Assembly (NCBI GenBank): GCA_947629235.1
Contig: CANRCX010000007.1
Span: forward strand, 1 to 60,933
Origin: an uncultured Bacilli bacterium
Lineage (GTDB): Bacteria; Bacillota_I; Bacilli_A; RF39; UBA660
DNA: 60,933 nucleotides
Direction: 5' to 3'
The position numbers and the translations under genes were made by a program. Below are positions 10,868 through 21,741 of the stretch, piece by piece. Under the pieces are notes generated by a model. The model made no database searches, was not told where the DNA came from, and saw nothing but the letters and a program-made list of their open reading frames with translations. The first letter of the stretch is position 1; each line of letters starts with the position of its first letter.

Positions 10868-11153
10868 TTACCCATTCTTTAAAAATATGATAATTATTTG
10901 GATATACTCCTTTACCATAATATTTATCAGTACCTTCACTCGTAACTATTTCAATATTAAATTCTTCCATGTCTATTCCTTTTAACCCATAATTATTTTT
11001 CCAATTAATTATTATATTTAATAATTCGTTAATTTTATCTTCTTTTATTTCTTTTTCTATATTATTAACAAAACATTTATTATATTCTGGCAAAATAATC
11101 ATATTAAAAGTATTACCTATATTATTTATTTCTATTAATATTTTATTTATCAT
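10848..11153 (-). CDS. Small hypothetical protein overlapping the start of the metallopeptidase-like gene
   Basis: ORF of 101 aa, 20-nt overlap with the downstream gene. Confidence 0.6.
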   Translation of the reverse strand: MINKILIEINNIGNTFNMIILPEYNKCFVNNIEKEIKEDKINELLNIIINWKNNYGLKGIDMEEFNIEIVTSEGTDKYYGKGVYPNNYHIFKEWVSELYDR

Positions 11154-11232
11154 ATTAATTCTCCTAAAATAATTATAACATTTAAGTTACTTTTAAAACA
11201 ATATACACATAAAAAATAAAATAGAAATAATT

Positions 11233-12345
11233 CTATTTTATATTTATCCACCATTCATCTTGATAATTTTTATATTCTGTTAGATTAAATGTTTCTCCAA
11301 GTAACGGTGTAACATAATTTACATTTTTTTCTTTAGAATACATTGTAAATCTTGATACTGGATCATCCCATGAATGAGTTGATAGATTAAAAGCACCATA
11401 ATGTATAGGCATACTAACACTAGCATTCATATCAATTGAAGCTTCTACTGCTTCTTCTGGAAACATATGAATATTATGCCAATTTTCATTATATTGAGCA
11501 CAATCAAACATAGCAAAATCTATATCGCCATATTTTTCTTGTATTTCTTTAAAATGTTTTCCATATCCAGTATCTCCACTTTCATAAATAGTATGATTTT
11601 CATCTTTAAATATCCATGATGACCATAAAGATTTATTTTTATCTATTATCATTCTTCCTGAATAATGAATAGCTGGAGTACTTGCAATAGTAAGACCATT
11701 TATATTTGTTTCTTCCCACCATGCCATATTTTTAATTTTATCTTCTGATATTCCAAATTTAATTAAATCTTTATCTATACCAAGTGGAACTATAAATTTT
11801 GTAGTTTTTTCATCTAACGATTTTAATGTTTTATAATCAGTATGATCATAGTGATCATGTGTCAAAATTACTATATCAATATCTGGTAATGATTTAACAT
11901 CAATAGTATTTTCACTATATCTCTTAGGTCCAATAAATGAAACTGGAGAAGTAATATTTGAAAACACTGGATCTATTAATATATTCATATTATGCATTTG
12001 AAGTAATATTGAAGAGTGACCAAACCAAGTTATTTTTACATCATTTAAATTATCAACTGGACTATATGTAAATTTTTTATAAGGTAATTTATCAGTTGGA
12101 GTACTATTTTTATTACTTGTTCTATCTTTATATGGATCAGTCCAATTAGTATATAATGCTACATCTTCTTCATTATGAAATTCTCCATTTTTAAAATTAT
12201 CTGCTCTTTTAGAATACTCTTCTAATTCTTTATTTGTTGGTATCCCACCAAATGGTTTATATAATAATACAAATAATATAATTGCTACTATTAAAAGTAT
12301 TATAATTCCAAATATAATTAATATTACTTTCACTGCTTTATTCAT
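11233..12345 (-). CDS. MBL-fold metallohydrolase (UlaG/NAPE-PLD-like), membrane-anchored
   Basis: WFGHSSILLQ, LTHDHYDHTD, PIHYGAFNL; N-terminal TM. Confidence 0.88.
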   Translation of the reverse strand: MNKAVKVILIIFGIIILLIVAIILFVLLYKPFGGIPTNKELEEYSKRADNFKNGEFHNEEDVALYTNWTDPYKDRTSNKNSTPTDKLPYKKFTYSPVDNLNDVKITWFGHSSILLQMHNMNILIDPVFSNITSPVSFIGPKRYSENTIDVKSLPDIDIVILTHDHYDHTDYKTLKSLDEKTTKFIVPLGIDKDLIKFGISEDKIKNMAWWEETNINGLTIASTPAIHYSGRMIIDKNKSLWSSWIFKDENHTIYESGDTGYGKHFKEIQEKYGDIDFAMFDCAQYNENWHNIHMFPEEAVEASIDMNASVSMPIHYGAFNLSTHSWDDPVSRFTMYSKEKNVNYVTPLLGETFNLTEYKNYQDEWWINIK

Positions 12346-12356
12346 AATTCTCCTTT

Positions 12357-13307
12357 TTATTTTATTTTTGCAAATAGATTTCTAGCATTCATATAAATTA
12401 TACCATTTGTTATTTTTTTGTCAAAACTATTAATTAAATCTTCATATAGTTCTTCTTTAATATATCTATAATTATATATAGGTAATTTTTTATAATCTTC
12501 ATCTCCATTTGAAAAAGTCATATCATCTGTACTTAATAAAACTTTATCAAATCCAATAATATTTCCAATATATTTAATATGTTCAATATAAGCTTTTCTT
12601 AAATCACTATCACTAACATTATTTTTAACTGCATTTTTAATTACAAAATTTCTATTAGAACAAACACCTATATAGCCATTAACTTCCTTAATTTTTTTAA
12701 TTTGTTCATCTGTTAAATTTCTATTAATATCACAAAGCTTTTTACTATTTGAATGACTTGCATAAATATAAACTTTTTTACCTTTATTTTGTTCTTCTTT
12801 TACTAAATTAATAATATCATCAAAAGTTTTACTATTAGCATGTGATAAATCAATAATCATATTTAAATCTATTATTTTTTGAATTAATTTCTTGCCAAGA
12901 TTTGTAAGTCCATAAGTATCTCTATTACCACTTGCATATTTATTTGGTTCATTCCAAACAATATTTACTACTCTAACACCTAAATCATATAATATTTCTA
13001 AATCGTCTATGTCTTTTAAAAAATCACAACCTTCAATACCATATAAAATATCTATGTACTTAGGCATATATTTTTTTATTAAATTAATACTACTTTCAAA
13101 CATATCTATAATGTTATTACTATCTTTATAATATTCTTTATTGTATTCCCTATCCATTTCATCTTTACTCATAAAACACATAGTTGCAACTAAACCAATT
13201 ACATTATCTTTGTTATAACATTCTATCCACTCTTTAATATTTTTAAAATTATTGTTAAGTTTAGCCATATACATAGCAGTTAATAAATCATAATGCAAAT
13301 CATACAT
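12357..13307 (-). CDS. Membrane dipeptidase (peptidase M19)
   Basis: DLHYDLLTAM, GIEGCDFL, DLSHANSKTF, ASHSNSK, STDDMTF. Confidence 0.9.
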   Translation of the reverse strand: MYDLHYDLLTAMYMAKLNNNFKNIKEWIECYNKDNVIGLVATMCFMSKDEMDREYNKEYYKDSNNIIDMFESSINLIKKYMPKYIDILYGIEGCDFLKDIDDLEILYDLGVRVVNIVWNEPNKYASGNRDTYGLTNLGKKLIQKIIDLNMIIDLSHANSKTFDDIINLVKEEQNKGKKVYIYASHSNSKKLCDINRNLTDEQIKKIKEVNGYIGVCSNRNFVIKNAVKNNVSDSDLRKAYIEHIKYIGNIIGFDKVLLSTDDMTFSNGDEDYKKLPIYNYRYIKEELYEDLINSFDKKITNGIIYMNARNLFAKIK

Positions 13308-13369
13308 AAATGACTCTTCCTTTCTATTAATTAGTATATACTAAATACAACTTTTATATTATAAAAAGA

Positions 13370-14194
13370 TTACTTTTTATCGTAATCTTCTAAAAAACTT
13401 TTATACACTCCATCTTTTTTAGTACCAAGTACACAATTTAAATTAATATTATCAAGTGCTTTAAATATATTATAGTCTATATCTTCATTTACTTCTTTTA
13501 GCTTTTTTATTAATTCTTTCATTTCTTTTCGTTTACTATTTTCTTCTTTTTTATCTACATTTTCAGTAAACTTACATGCACAATTTAAAAATGTTAATTC
13601 ATTTGATTTTGCCCATGATTTAATAGTGTTCTCTTTAACTAAATATAAAGGTCTTATTAATTCAAGTCCAGGATAGTTTTCACTATGTAGTTTTGGCATC
13701 ATTGTTTTTATTTCTGAACCATAAAATAAAGATAATAGTGTTGTTTCTATTACATCATCAAAGTGATGACCTAAAGCTATTTTATTACAACCAAGTTCAC
13801 GTGCTTTATTATATAAATATCCCCTTCTCATTCTAGCACATAAATAACAAGGGCTTTTATCTACTTTTGATACTACATCAAATATATCACTTTCAAACAT
13901 TTTAATTGGAACATTTAATGTTTTAGCATTTTCTATAATTAAGTTTTTATTTACTTTATTATATCCAGGATTCATAACAACATATTCAGCATCAAAATTT
14001 ATTTTTCCATGTTTCTTTATTTCTTGAATACATTTGGCTAATAAAAATGAATCTTTACCACCACTAATACATACCATAATTTTATCATTCTCTTTTATCA
14101 ATTCATAATTTTGAACTGCTCTTACAAATTTACACCAAATATTTTTTCTATATTTTTTTATTAAACTTCTTTCAATTTCTTCATATCTTTCCAT
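13370..14194 (-). CDS. TtcA-like PP-loop ATPase (tRNA thiolation family)
   Basis: CISGGKDSFLLA; CYLCARMRRGYLY; IALGHHFDDVIETTLL. Confidence 0.88.
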   Translation of the reverse strand: MERYEEIERSLIKKYRKNIWCKFVRAVQNYELIKENDKIMVCISGGKDSFLLAKCIQEIKKHGKINFDAEYVVMNPGYNKVNKNLIIENAKTLNVPIKMFESDIFDVVSKVDKSPCYLCARMRRGYLYNKARELGCNKIALGHHFDDVIETTLLSLFYGSEIKTMMPKLHSENYPGLELIRPLYLVKENTIKSWAKSNELTFLNCACKFTENVDKKEENSKRKEMKELIKKLKEVNEDIDYNIFKALDNINLNCVLGTKKDGVYKSFLEDYDKK

Positions 14195-14281
14195 AGTAAA
14201 CCTCCAATGTAAAGAATAATTTTTATATAAATAAATTTATACACATAATAAATTAAATATATGTATAATATTTACAATTAA

Positions 14282-14325
14282 AAACAATATCATAATATTG
14301 AATAATTGTAAATATGATATTGTTT
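14282..14325. terminator. Putative intrinsic terminator
   Basis: AAACAATATCATA...TATGATATTGTTT inverted repeat. Confidence 0.5.
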
Positions 14326-14331
14326 ATTTTT

Positions 14332-15285
14332 TTATAATTCACTAAATTCTTCGTCTTCTTTTTTATGATTATATATTGCTACTATAATTTGTAGTACTAT
14401 TAATATTAATAAAACTATTAAACATATAATACTATAAAGTTTTATATTTGAATAAACACATTGAAGAGAAGATTCTATATATGTTTTAATCATATTTAAT
14501 TCTGTTGGATAATATTTATTAAATAATACTGGTAATGCTTTATATATTATGAATAGGATTCCACCAGTTAGTGTAAATGGTATCATTAAGTATTTAATAA
14601 ATCCAAAATGTTTAATTCTTAGTAATATAATTAATGCTAAACATATACCTATCACTATATATAGTACAAACTTATATTTAAATATCATTTGTACTTTATC
14701 TATAATTTCTCTTACTTGATCTAATTTTTCTTTAGCTTGTGCTAAATCTTCATTTTGCATTATTATATTTTCAAGTAATGTTTCAGCATCAGGTATTTTT
14801 TCTGCTATTTTTGGTGCCTTATCTCTTATTTCTTTCTTTATCTTTTCTTGATCTTCTTTAGATAAATACTTGCTTACATTAATATTATTCTTTTCTGCTT
14901 CACTTACTGCATATTCAAAACTATCTATTATAATATTAGTTATTTCATCAGTACTTGGAAGTTTTACTTCTTTATCATATAAAATATATTCAACAGCACT
15001 AGATACATAATTACCTAAATATTCTTTAACTTCTTCATTTTCTAATATTTTATCAACATATTCACGAGGTATCCCAGTTTCTTCTAATATTTTATTAAAT
15101 TCATTATTAATTTTTTCTCCTACTATTTCTTTAAAATCTAATTGTTTTATAGTCTCTGTAATATTTTCTCTTGATAAAAATTTTTCTGTACTATTAATTG
15201 TTGATAATGTAACCATAGCTATAAATGAAACTATTGCTAATATAATAATTAATATAAATGATATTATTTTCCATATTACTTTCAT
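14332..15285 (-). CDS. Membrane protein of unknown function
   Basis: N-terminal TM, long charged extracytoplasmic region, three C-terminal hydrophobic segments. Confidence 0.7.
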   Translation of the reverse strand: MKVIWKIISFILIIILAIVSFIAMVTLSTINSTEKFLSRENITETIKQLDFKEIVGEKINNEFNKILEETGIPREYVDKILENEEVKEYLGNYVSSAVEYILYDKEVKLPSTDEITNIIIDSFEYAVSEAEKNNINVSKYLSKEDQEKIKKEIRDKAPKIAEKIPDAETLLENIIMQNEDLAQAKEKLDQVREIIDKVQMIFKYKFVLYIVIGICLALIILLRIKHFGFIKYLMIPFTLTGGILFIIYKALPVLFNKYYPTELNMIKTYIESSLQCVYSNIKLYSIICLIVLLILIVLQIIVAIYNHKKEDEEFSEL

Positions 15286-15390
15286 TTATTTAACACCTCA
15301 TTATAATTATATCATTTATATATAATTTTTAATATTAATTTTTATAAAAAAAGGCATATATTTAATTAATATATGTCTTTTAAATTTAAC

Positions 15391-18300
15391 TTATTTTTTA
15401 ATTTTTACATTTTTTGTTGAACTCCAACCTGAATAATATTTTTTACCAGACACTGTTTTATATGTACGAATTCTTACATAATATTTTTTATTTTTAGTTA
15501 AATTTTTAATAGTAGTTGATGTTGTTTTATTTTTACTTATTGTAACTGTTTTAACACCACTTTTGAAATTCTTATCTGTAGAATATTGAATTTCATATCC
15601 TGTTACAGATGAATTCTTTTTCCATTTAATAGTCATTTTCTTTGATTTAACATTAGTTAATTTTGAAATACTAACTTTAGATGGATTTACTGTAACAGTA
15701 ATAGTTTTAGTTGCTTTATTATATCCTGTTGTACTTGATGCTGTTATTGTTATTGTAGCAGATCCGATATATCCTTTTTTAACAGTAATTTTACCATTTT
15801 TATCAACAGATATATTTTTACTATTATTACTACTATAAGTTAATTTTGCATTTCCAGATTGTTTTGCATTTATTTTAAATGTTTGTTTTTTAGATGAATA
15901 AGTTTTTGTAATATTTCCAGCTTTTATTGAATTATTTAATTTGCTTACTACTACTTGAATAGTTTTAGATGTTTTCTTATAAGCACCAGTTTCATTAGCT
16001 GATATTGTTATTGTGGCAGTTCCAACATAATCTTTTTTAATAGTAACTTTTCCATTTTTATCAACTGTTATATTTTTATTATTACTTGAATAACTTAATG
16101 TTGCATTACCTAATTGTTTTGCATTTAAATTAAATGTTTGATTGCTCTTTGAATAATTTTTATATGCATTTGATACAGTTAATGCATTATCAATTTTATT
16201 TATAGTAATTGTTAATGTTTTACTAGCTTTTTTGTATGCATCTGTTTCATTAGATGTTACTGTTATTACTGCACTTCCTGTAGTACCTTTTTTAATAGTA
16301 ACTTTTCCATTTTTATCTACTGTTATATTTTTATTATTACTTGAATAGCTTAATGTTGCATTACCAACTTGTTTTACATTTAAATTAAATGTTTGATCAC
16401 TATTTGAATAGTTTTTAGATATATTTGATACAGTTAATGAATTATTTAATTTATTAACAGATACAGTTACATTAGTTGTTGCTGATTTATAAATATTATT
16501 TTCATTTGCTTTTACTGTTATAGTAGATGTTCCAGTATAACCACTTTTAACTGTAACTTTTCCATTTTTATCTACAACTACATTATTGTTATTACTAGTA
16601 TAAGTAAGTGGTGCATTACCTTTTTGAGTAATTTTAATATTTTCTACTTGATCTTTAGTTGAATAATCTACTGTTATATTATTAGCTTGTAAATTATTAT
16701 TTATTTTATTAATTGTAAATGTTTTAGTAATAGTACCTTCAAATCCTACAATACCTGTTATTTTTACTGTTGCTACTCCTGGATTTAAATTATTTAAATA
16801 TTCTACTTTATAATCAGCATTTTCTTTTAATTTTCTATCATAATAATATACTGTTACTGTTGGTTTTTTATATGTTCCATCATAATCATAAGAAGTTCTA
16901 GCTACAGTAATTCTTGTTTTATCCATACTTACAGCACAACCATTATATGCAGTAAGTGTAGCAGTAGTAACTTTACCAGATACATCAGTTACAACTATTT
17001 CTTTAATTGGACTATTTAGTATAGGCATTACAAAAGTTTTTGATGTATCAGTAGTATTTGTAAATTTATATATTTGTTTTCCATTTACTTCTACTGTTGA
17101 AATACCAACATCATCACTAACTGTGATTGTAGGCATAGCACAATATACTTTACCTTTTTCATAACCAGTTATTTTTGGTGCTTCTTTGTCATCTACTTTA
17201 ACTATTTCAATATATCTATATGATGAATAGAATTCCATAAATTTTTCAGCACTTCTTCTTTCTGGATATCTGAATTTAGGATTTTCTTCTGCATATGCTC
17301 CAGCATTTATATAATAAGAACCTTTTTCTAATACTGGTCTATCTAAAGATACCATATTAGGACCTAAAATTAATAATTCAGCTCCATTTTTAATTGTTAC
17401 AGGTCCAGCAATTCCATATCCATCAACATCTAATTTATTAGCTACTACTCTTCCTGTAATTCTAATATCTATTTTTGTATCTTTATCAATAGTGATAGTA
17501 CCTGCTTCAAGTGTATTTACAAGACCATTTCCTATTCCTTTTAAATTTAATGTAGTATTTCCATCAATAATAACTGTACCATTTCCTTCTACTACAGATG
17601 CTCTTCTTGAATAAGCTTGAGCATTAACAGTAGAATCTGTAATAGTTAAATCACTTCCAGAATTAATAACATTATTTCCACCTTGTAAATCTAATTGTGA
17701 TGAAACAATATTAATATTTCCTTTTCTATGACGTGTTTCTAATGAAGCATATCCTGCTTTTTCTCCATTATCTTTAACTGTTGATGAATTAATAGTAATG
17801 TTGTTAGCATAAATACCCCTAGATCCTTCTCTTAAAATTAAATTACTATCATTTACATAAACACTTCCATTTGAGAATATAACAGATTTATCAGAAAATT
17901 CATCTTTTCCATTATATTCTGTCATATAAGAAGTAGTTTTTCCATCAAAACTAATACCATTTAAATAAATATCATCTGAAGCTGCTAATGCATCTGATGC
18001 ACTATCTATCTTAAATGTACCAGCATTTAAATGAATATTATGATTAGATCTAATACCATATGTTAAACTTTTAATATCATAATCAACATCACCAGTAAAT
18101 TCTACATCACTATAAATTCCCATACCATGTGTAGTATTCATAGTAAGTTTACCATCACCAGTAATAACTACATTTTTTACATATTCTATATTTAATCCAT
18201 CTTCATAACTATTTCTTCCATATATTAAGTTATCGCCATGAATTTCAATAGTAATATTTGTTTTTCTTGGTTTTGTACCACAAGCATTTTCACCTTCACC

Positions 18301-18636
18301 ACTAATAGTACAATTTTCATCTGCAGCGTCCATTGGTAAATTAATTTTACTTGCTTTAACTCCATTTAATATAAGTAAATAATAATCACCTGTTTTAGTT
18401 ATACTATAGTGATCTGTTTCTAAATCTCCATAAGAATTTTGATCTTCAAATGAATACTTATTAGTATCTGAAAAATCTAAAGATTGATAATACGCATCTG
18501 CTTCTACATTTAAGTTTACAACAGAATTTGGCATTGATAGAGTACCCATAAATAAAAATGCAAACAATATTACAAATTTAAAAAATATAATATGAGACTC
18601 TCTCTTTTTTTGCTTGCTCACAATATCACACTCCAC
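15391..18636 (-). CDS. Secreted multidomain protein: beta-helix/carbohydrate-binding-like region, Ig-like repeats, C-terminal fibronectin type III
   Basis: Signal-like N-terminus; repeats with SYSSNNKNITVDKNGKVTIKKG; C-terminal FnIII-like WKKNSSVTGYEIQYSTDKNFKSG. Confidence 0.8.
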   Translation of the reverse strand: MECDIVSKQKKRESHIIFFKFVILFAFLFMGTLSMPNSVVNLNVEADAYYQSLDFSDTNKYSFEDQNSYGDLETDHYSITKTGDYYLLILNGVKASKINLPMDAADENCTISGEGENACGTKPRKTNITIEIHGDNLIYGRNSYEDGLNIEYVKNVVITGDGKLTMNTTHGMGIYSDVEFTGDVDYDIKSLTYGIRSNHNIHLNAGTFKIDSASDALAASDDIYLNGISFDGKTTSYMTEYNGKDEFSDKSVIFSNGSVYVNDSNLILREGSRGIYANNITINSSTVKDNGEKAGYASLETRHRKGNINIVSSQLDLQGGNNVINSGSDLTITDSTVNAQAYSRRASVVEGNGTVIIDGNTTLNLKGIGNGLVNTLEAGTITIDKDTKIDIRITGRVVANKLDVDGYGIAGPVTIKNGAELLILGPNMVSLDRPVLEKGSYYINAGAYAEENPKFRYPERRSAEKFMEFYSSYRYIEIVKVDDKEAPKITGYEKGKVYCAMPTITVSDDVGISTVEVNGKQIYKFTNTTDTSKTFVMPILNSPIKEIVVTDVSGKVTTATLTAYNGCAVSMDKTRITVARTSYDYDGTYKKPTVTVYYYDRKLKENADYKVEYLNNLNPGVATVKITGIVGFEGTITKTFTINKINNNLQANNITVDYSTKDQVENIKITQKGNAPLTYTSNNNNVVVDKNGKVTVKSGYTGTSTITVKANENNIYKSATTNVTVSVNKLNNSLTVSNISKNYSNSDQTFNLNVKQVGNATLSYSSNNKNITVDKNGKVTIKKGTTGSAVITVTSNETDAYKKASKTLTITINKIDNALTVSNAYKNYSKSNQTFNLNAKQLGNATLSYSSNNKNITVDKNGKVTIKKDYVGTATITISANETGAYKKTSKTIQVVVSKLNNSIKAGNITKTYSSKKQTFKINAKQSGNAKLTYSSNNSKNISVDKNGKITVKKGYIGSATITITASSTTGYNKATKTITVTVNPSKVSISKLTNVKSKKMTIKWKKNSSVTGYEIQYSTDKNFKSGVKTVTISKNKTTSTTIKNLTKNKKYYVRIRTYKTVSGKKYYSGWSSTKNVKIKK
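15690..16715 (-). repeat. Four tandem ~75-codon Ig-like repeats within the CDS
   Basis: Recurring [YS]SxNxxxxxVDKNGKVTxKxGxxGxxxITVxAxExxxYKxAxKTxTVxVNKxxNxL. Confidence 0.8.
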
Positions 18637-18750
18637 TTCCTTAATTTATGCTTTTATTATATGATTTACTACACTATTTTGTCAACAATATTACACAAAA
18701 AATACACGATTATTACACAATAAAAAACACTCGTTTTTTGAGTGATTTTA

Positions 18751-19248
18751 TTAATTATTATTTCTATAATTATTTTTACAATTTTGTATTAAATCAAGAG
18801 CTTCATTTTCTTTATGAAAATCTTTTATTTCTACTTTTACATTTTGTAGTGTTTTATAATTTTGAAAGAAATCTTTTATTTCTGCTTTTTGATGAGAAGT
18901 TAAATCATCAAAAGTTTTAATATGATCAAATCTTGGATCTTTATCTACTACTGCTATTACTTTTTCATCATGTTCACCATTATCAATTATTTCTAAATAT
19001 CCAAGTACTCTTGCTGATACTATACATCCAGGAAAAGTTGGATATGAAGATAAAATCAATATGTCCAAAGGATCATTATCTAACGATAGTGTGTTTTCTA
19101 TATAGCCATATTCACCCGGATAAGATAAAGCACTATATAAAACTCTATCAAGTTTTATTCTTCCAGTAATTTTATCTACTTCAAATTTATTTTTAGTACC
19201 CATTGGTATTTCAATTACTGCATCTACTATATTATTCATTTTATTCAC
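18751..19248 (-). CDS. ppa: Inorganic pyrophosphatase (type I)
   Basis: DAVIEIPMGTKNKFEVD, YPGEYGYIENTLSLDNDPLDILIL. Confidence 0.95.
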   Translation of the reverse strand: MNKMNNIVDAVIEIPMGTKNKFEVDKITGRIKLDRVLYSALSYPGEYGYIENTLSLDNDPLDILILSSYPTFPGCIVSARVLGYLEIIDNGEHDEKVIAVVDKDPRFDHIKTFDDLTSHQKAEIKDFFQNYKTLQNVKVEIKDFHKENEALDLIQNCKNNYRNNN

Positions 19249-19287
19249 CTAATAAAAAGTATAATTTATAAATTTTTAATTGTCAAA

Positions 19288-19761
19288 TTACTTATTTTTT
19301 AAACTCATAACATTATTTTTTTCAATTAAATCTAAATTACCATTTATAATTATTGGTGAAAAACCTTCAATTTCATCATAAAGTAATCCATCTGGTATAT
19401 CATTATACATATATATTTTTTTATTTAATCTAAAAGCATCATACATTTCTAAAAAAGTAGCTCCACCTATATAATTTTTATAAATAACACCATCTTTTTC
19501 TTTATCAAAATTAAGTACAAGTACAGCATCTGAATCACTAATTTTTTCTTCACTTAATTTATACATATCACTTTTAAATTTTTGATGAGCTTCTTTTCCT
19601 AATGCATATGCCTTTTCTTCTGCTGTTGCATCTTCATAGCTATTAGGTAATACTATTTCAATATCTCTACTTTCTAATACATTTTTAATTTCTTCTATTC
19701 TATTATAAAATTTTTTACTACATATTATAAATATTTTCATTTTAAACTCCTTATGATACAC
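19288..19761 (-). CDS. Nucleoside 2-deoxyribosyltransferase-like protein
   Basis: Rossmann-like MKIFIICSKKF...SDAVLVLNFDK...YIGGATFLEMYDAFRLNKKIYMY; likely start at MKIF. Confidence 0.55.
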   Translation of the reverse strand: MYHKEFKMKIFIICSKKFYNRIEEIKNVLESRDIEIVLPNSYEDATAEEKAYALGKEAHQKFKSDMYKLSEEKISDSDAVLVLNFDKEKDGVIYKNYIGGATFLEMYDAFRLNKKIYMYNDIPDGLLYDEIEGFSPIIINGNLDLIEKNNVMSLKNK

Positions 19762-20380
19762 AAAATGTTTCTGGTTTCATTTCTAAAATATATTCTAAAT
19801 TTAAATCATCTAATTCTAACATACAATTATAACTCATCATACTCATACTCATATCATCATAATTAGGCAAATTATTAGAAAGAATTATATAAGCATCATA
19901 ATAATCATTACTTGCTTGTACTGAATTTAAAAAGATTAAAGTTGATAATATTTCTAAATCACCATCATATCTTATATAATCTTTTATTATTCCAAATATA
20001 TCATCAAATTTACTTTCTAAATAAAAAGGATATAATTCATAAAATTCTTCATCTTTATAATTATTATAATAATCCATTATTGAATATAATTTTGTATCCA
20101 TTGAATTTAATAATATTTCTAATTCTGGTGAATATAATTTATGATCTTCCCAAAAATATGTTGGGAAAATGCTTGTATAAAAATATTTATTAATTATAAA
20201 GCATAATGCTTGAATATTTTTATGATTTTCTTTTTTTAATGCTTTAATTGGTTTATATGGTTGATTAAATACTTGACAATATAAACCTAATATAAATTTT
20301 TCTATATAATTTAATTCTGTATTCATAATAATTCCCTCATAATGAGAATTTATTATAAATAAATTAATTTTTATTGTCAA
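19751..20380 (-). CDS. Hypothetical protein
   Basis: ORF with plausible internal start MNTELN; no recognised motif. Confidence 0.55.
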   Translation of the reverse strand: MTIKINLFIINSHYEGIIMNTELNYIEKFILGLYCQVFNQPYKPIKALKKENHKNIQALCFIINKYFYTSIFPTYFWEDHKLYSPELEILLNSMDTKLYSIMDYYNNYKDEEFYELYPFYLESKFDDIFGIIKDYIRYDGDLEILSTLIFLNSVQASNDYYDAYIILSNNLPNYDDMSMSMMSYNCMLELDDLNLEYILEMKPETFCVS

Positions 20381-20395
20381 GCAATCTAATCCAAA

Positions 20396-21667
20396 CTAAT
20401 TCAAACTCTTAAATGTTAAATCTACTATTGTTTCAAAGTCTGTTGTATTAAAGAAGTGTTCAGCAAAATCTAATTTATCTGGAGCATTATGAAATATATC
20501 TCGTATTAATGACTTTTGTTCTTCTTCTGTTCCAGATCCACGTTTTAATGCTCTATGACAAATTGGACATAATTTTACCATATTATTTTCATCATCTAGT
20601 TCTTTATTTTTACCTATTGATATTACATGATGTATTTCAAAATAATATCTTCCTGTATTTTTATTTATATATGATCTATCTTTAATATTATATCTATTTT
20701 TACAACAAACACATTCATCAGGAGTTAAATATCTAATAGCTTCCACTAGTGCTTTATTTCTAACTGATTTACTAGTAGTATCAAAATTTAATTCACTTCT
20801 CATTCTCTTAATATCATCTTGTGTAATATTTTTATCAAATACATTTGTTGAGTAAAAATTTAATCTTTCATCTAAAATATTATTATCTCTTCTTCTAACA
20901 TCATCACAATTAAAATAATAAACATTATTTACTTTATCTACCATTTTTAATTTTCTTGATTCTGCAAATATTTCAGCTTTATATCCATTAATAATACCAA
21001 TATTTTCCATATACCAAAATATGTTAATTCTTAATTGTGTATTTCTTTTACTTATTCCTGCATAATAATCATGCTGTAAATCTCTAAAATTGATATTAAC
21101 AACATTATATGGTATTGAAAAATAATCTACTAGCATTCTTGCTTTCTTTATTTCAAATAATGAATCATAAAAATAATCTTGTGCTATGTAATTAGCAGTT
21201 GTATCTATACTTCCTCTTAATTCCATATATCCACGAATAAAAGATTTCTTTTCTTCATTTAAATTTTCATCATATATCCATTCACATGATGATACAATTT
21301 TAGCATACAATTTGTTATAAAAATCATTAGGAGATAAATTTATATCATTTTCTAATGCATAAAAAGCTTGTCCACTTTTTTTACTTAATTTTATATTTAA
21401 TGAAGAAATTAATTCATCTTTACTACACCAATATGGATATTTTCCTGATTCTTTATTTAATGATTCTATATATTCTTTATCATAAGTTTTATAATCTATA
21501 GTTTTTGTATGAACTTTTTGTGATTCTTTATAAAATGCATATATTAAAATATATTTATTATCTTCTGTAAAAACTCTTCTACTAAAGAAGCCACCTAATA
21601 TTAATGGTGGAATATCTTCAGAAAAAAATTCACTAACTTTTAATGTTTTCATATATTTTACACCCAC
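20396..21667 (-). CDS. HNH endonuclease, putative restriction enzyme
   Basis: CVCCKNRYNIK...YFEIHHVISIGKNKELDDENNMVKLCPICHRAL; divergent to the methyltransferase gene. Confidence 0.8.
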   Translation of the reverse strand: MGVKYMKTLKVSEFFSEDIPPLILGGFFSRRVFTEDNKYILIYAFYKESQKVHTKTIDYKTYDKEYIESLNKESGKYPYWCSKDELISSLNIKLSKKSGQAFYALENDINLSPNDFYNKLYAKIVSSCEWIYDENLNEEKKSFIRGYMELRGSIDTTANYIAQDYFYDSLFEIKKARMLVDYFSIPYNVVNINFRDLQHDYYAGISKRNTQLRINIFWYMENIGIINGYKAEIFAESRKLKMVDKVNNVYYFNCDDVRRRDNNILDERLNFYSTNVFDKNITQDDIKRMRSELNFDTTSKSVRNKALVEAIRYLTPDECVCCKNRYNIKDRSYINKNTGRYYFEIHHVISIGKNKELDDENNMVKLCPICHRALKRGSGTEEEQKSLIRDIFHNAPDKLDFAEHFFNTTDFETIVDLTFKSLN

Positions 21668-21710
21668 TTATTAATATTATAACATAATTTTTATTTTTGA
21701 CTATATTGTA

Positions 21711-21739
21711 TTGTAAAACAAAATTATTAATGTTATAAT
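21711..21739 (+). promoter_or_regulatory. Candidate promoter of the methyltransferase gene
   Basis: TTGTAA (21711-21716), 17 nt, TATAAT (21734-21739). Confidence 0.45.
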
Positions 21740-21741
21740 AT

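Noticed and set aside
18648-19169. ORFs 18648-18920 and 18933-19169 on + strand
   Set aside because: Antisense to ppa and its downstream region; Leu/Tyr/Phe-rich translation with no recognisable protein features.
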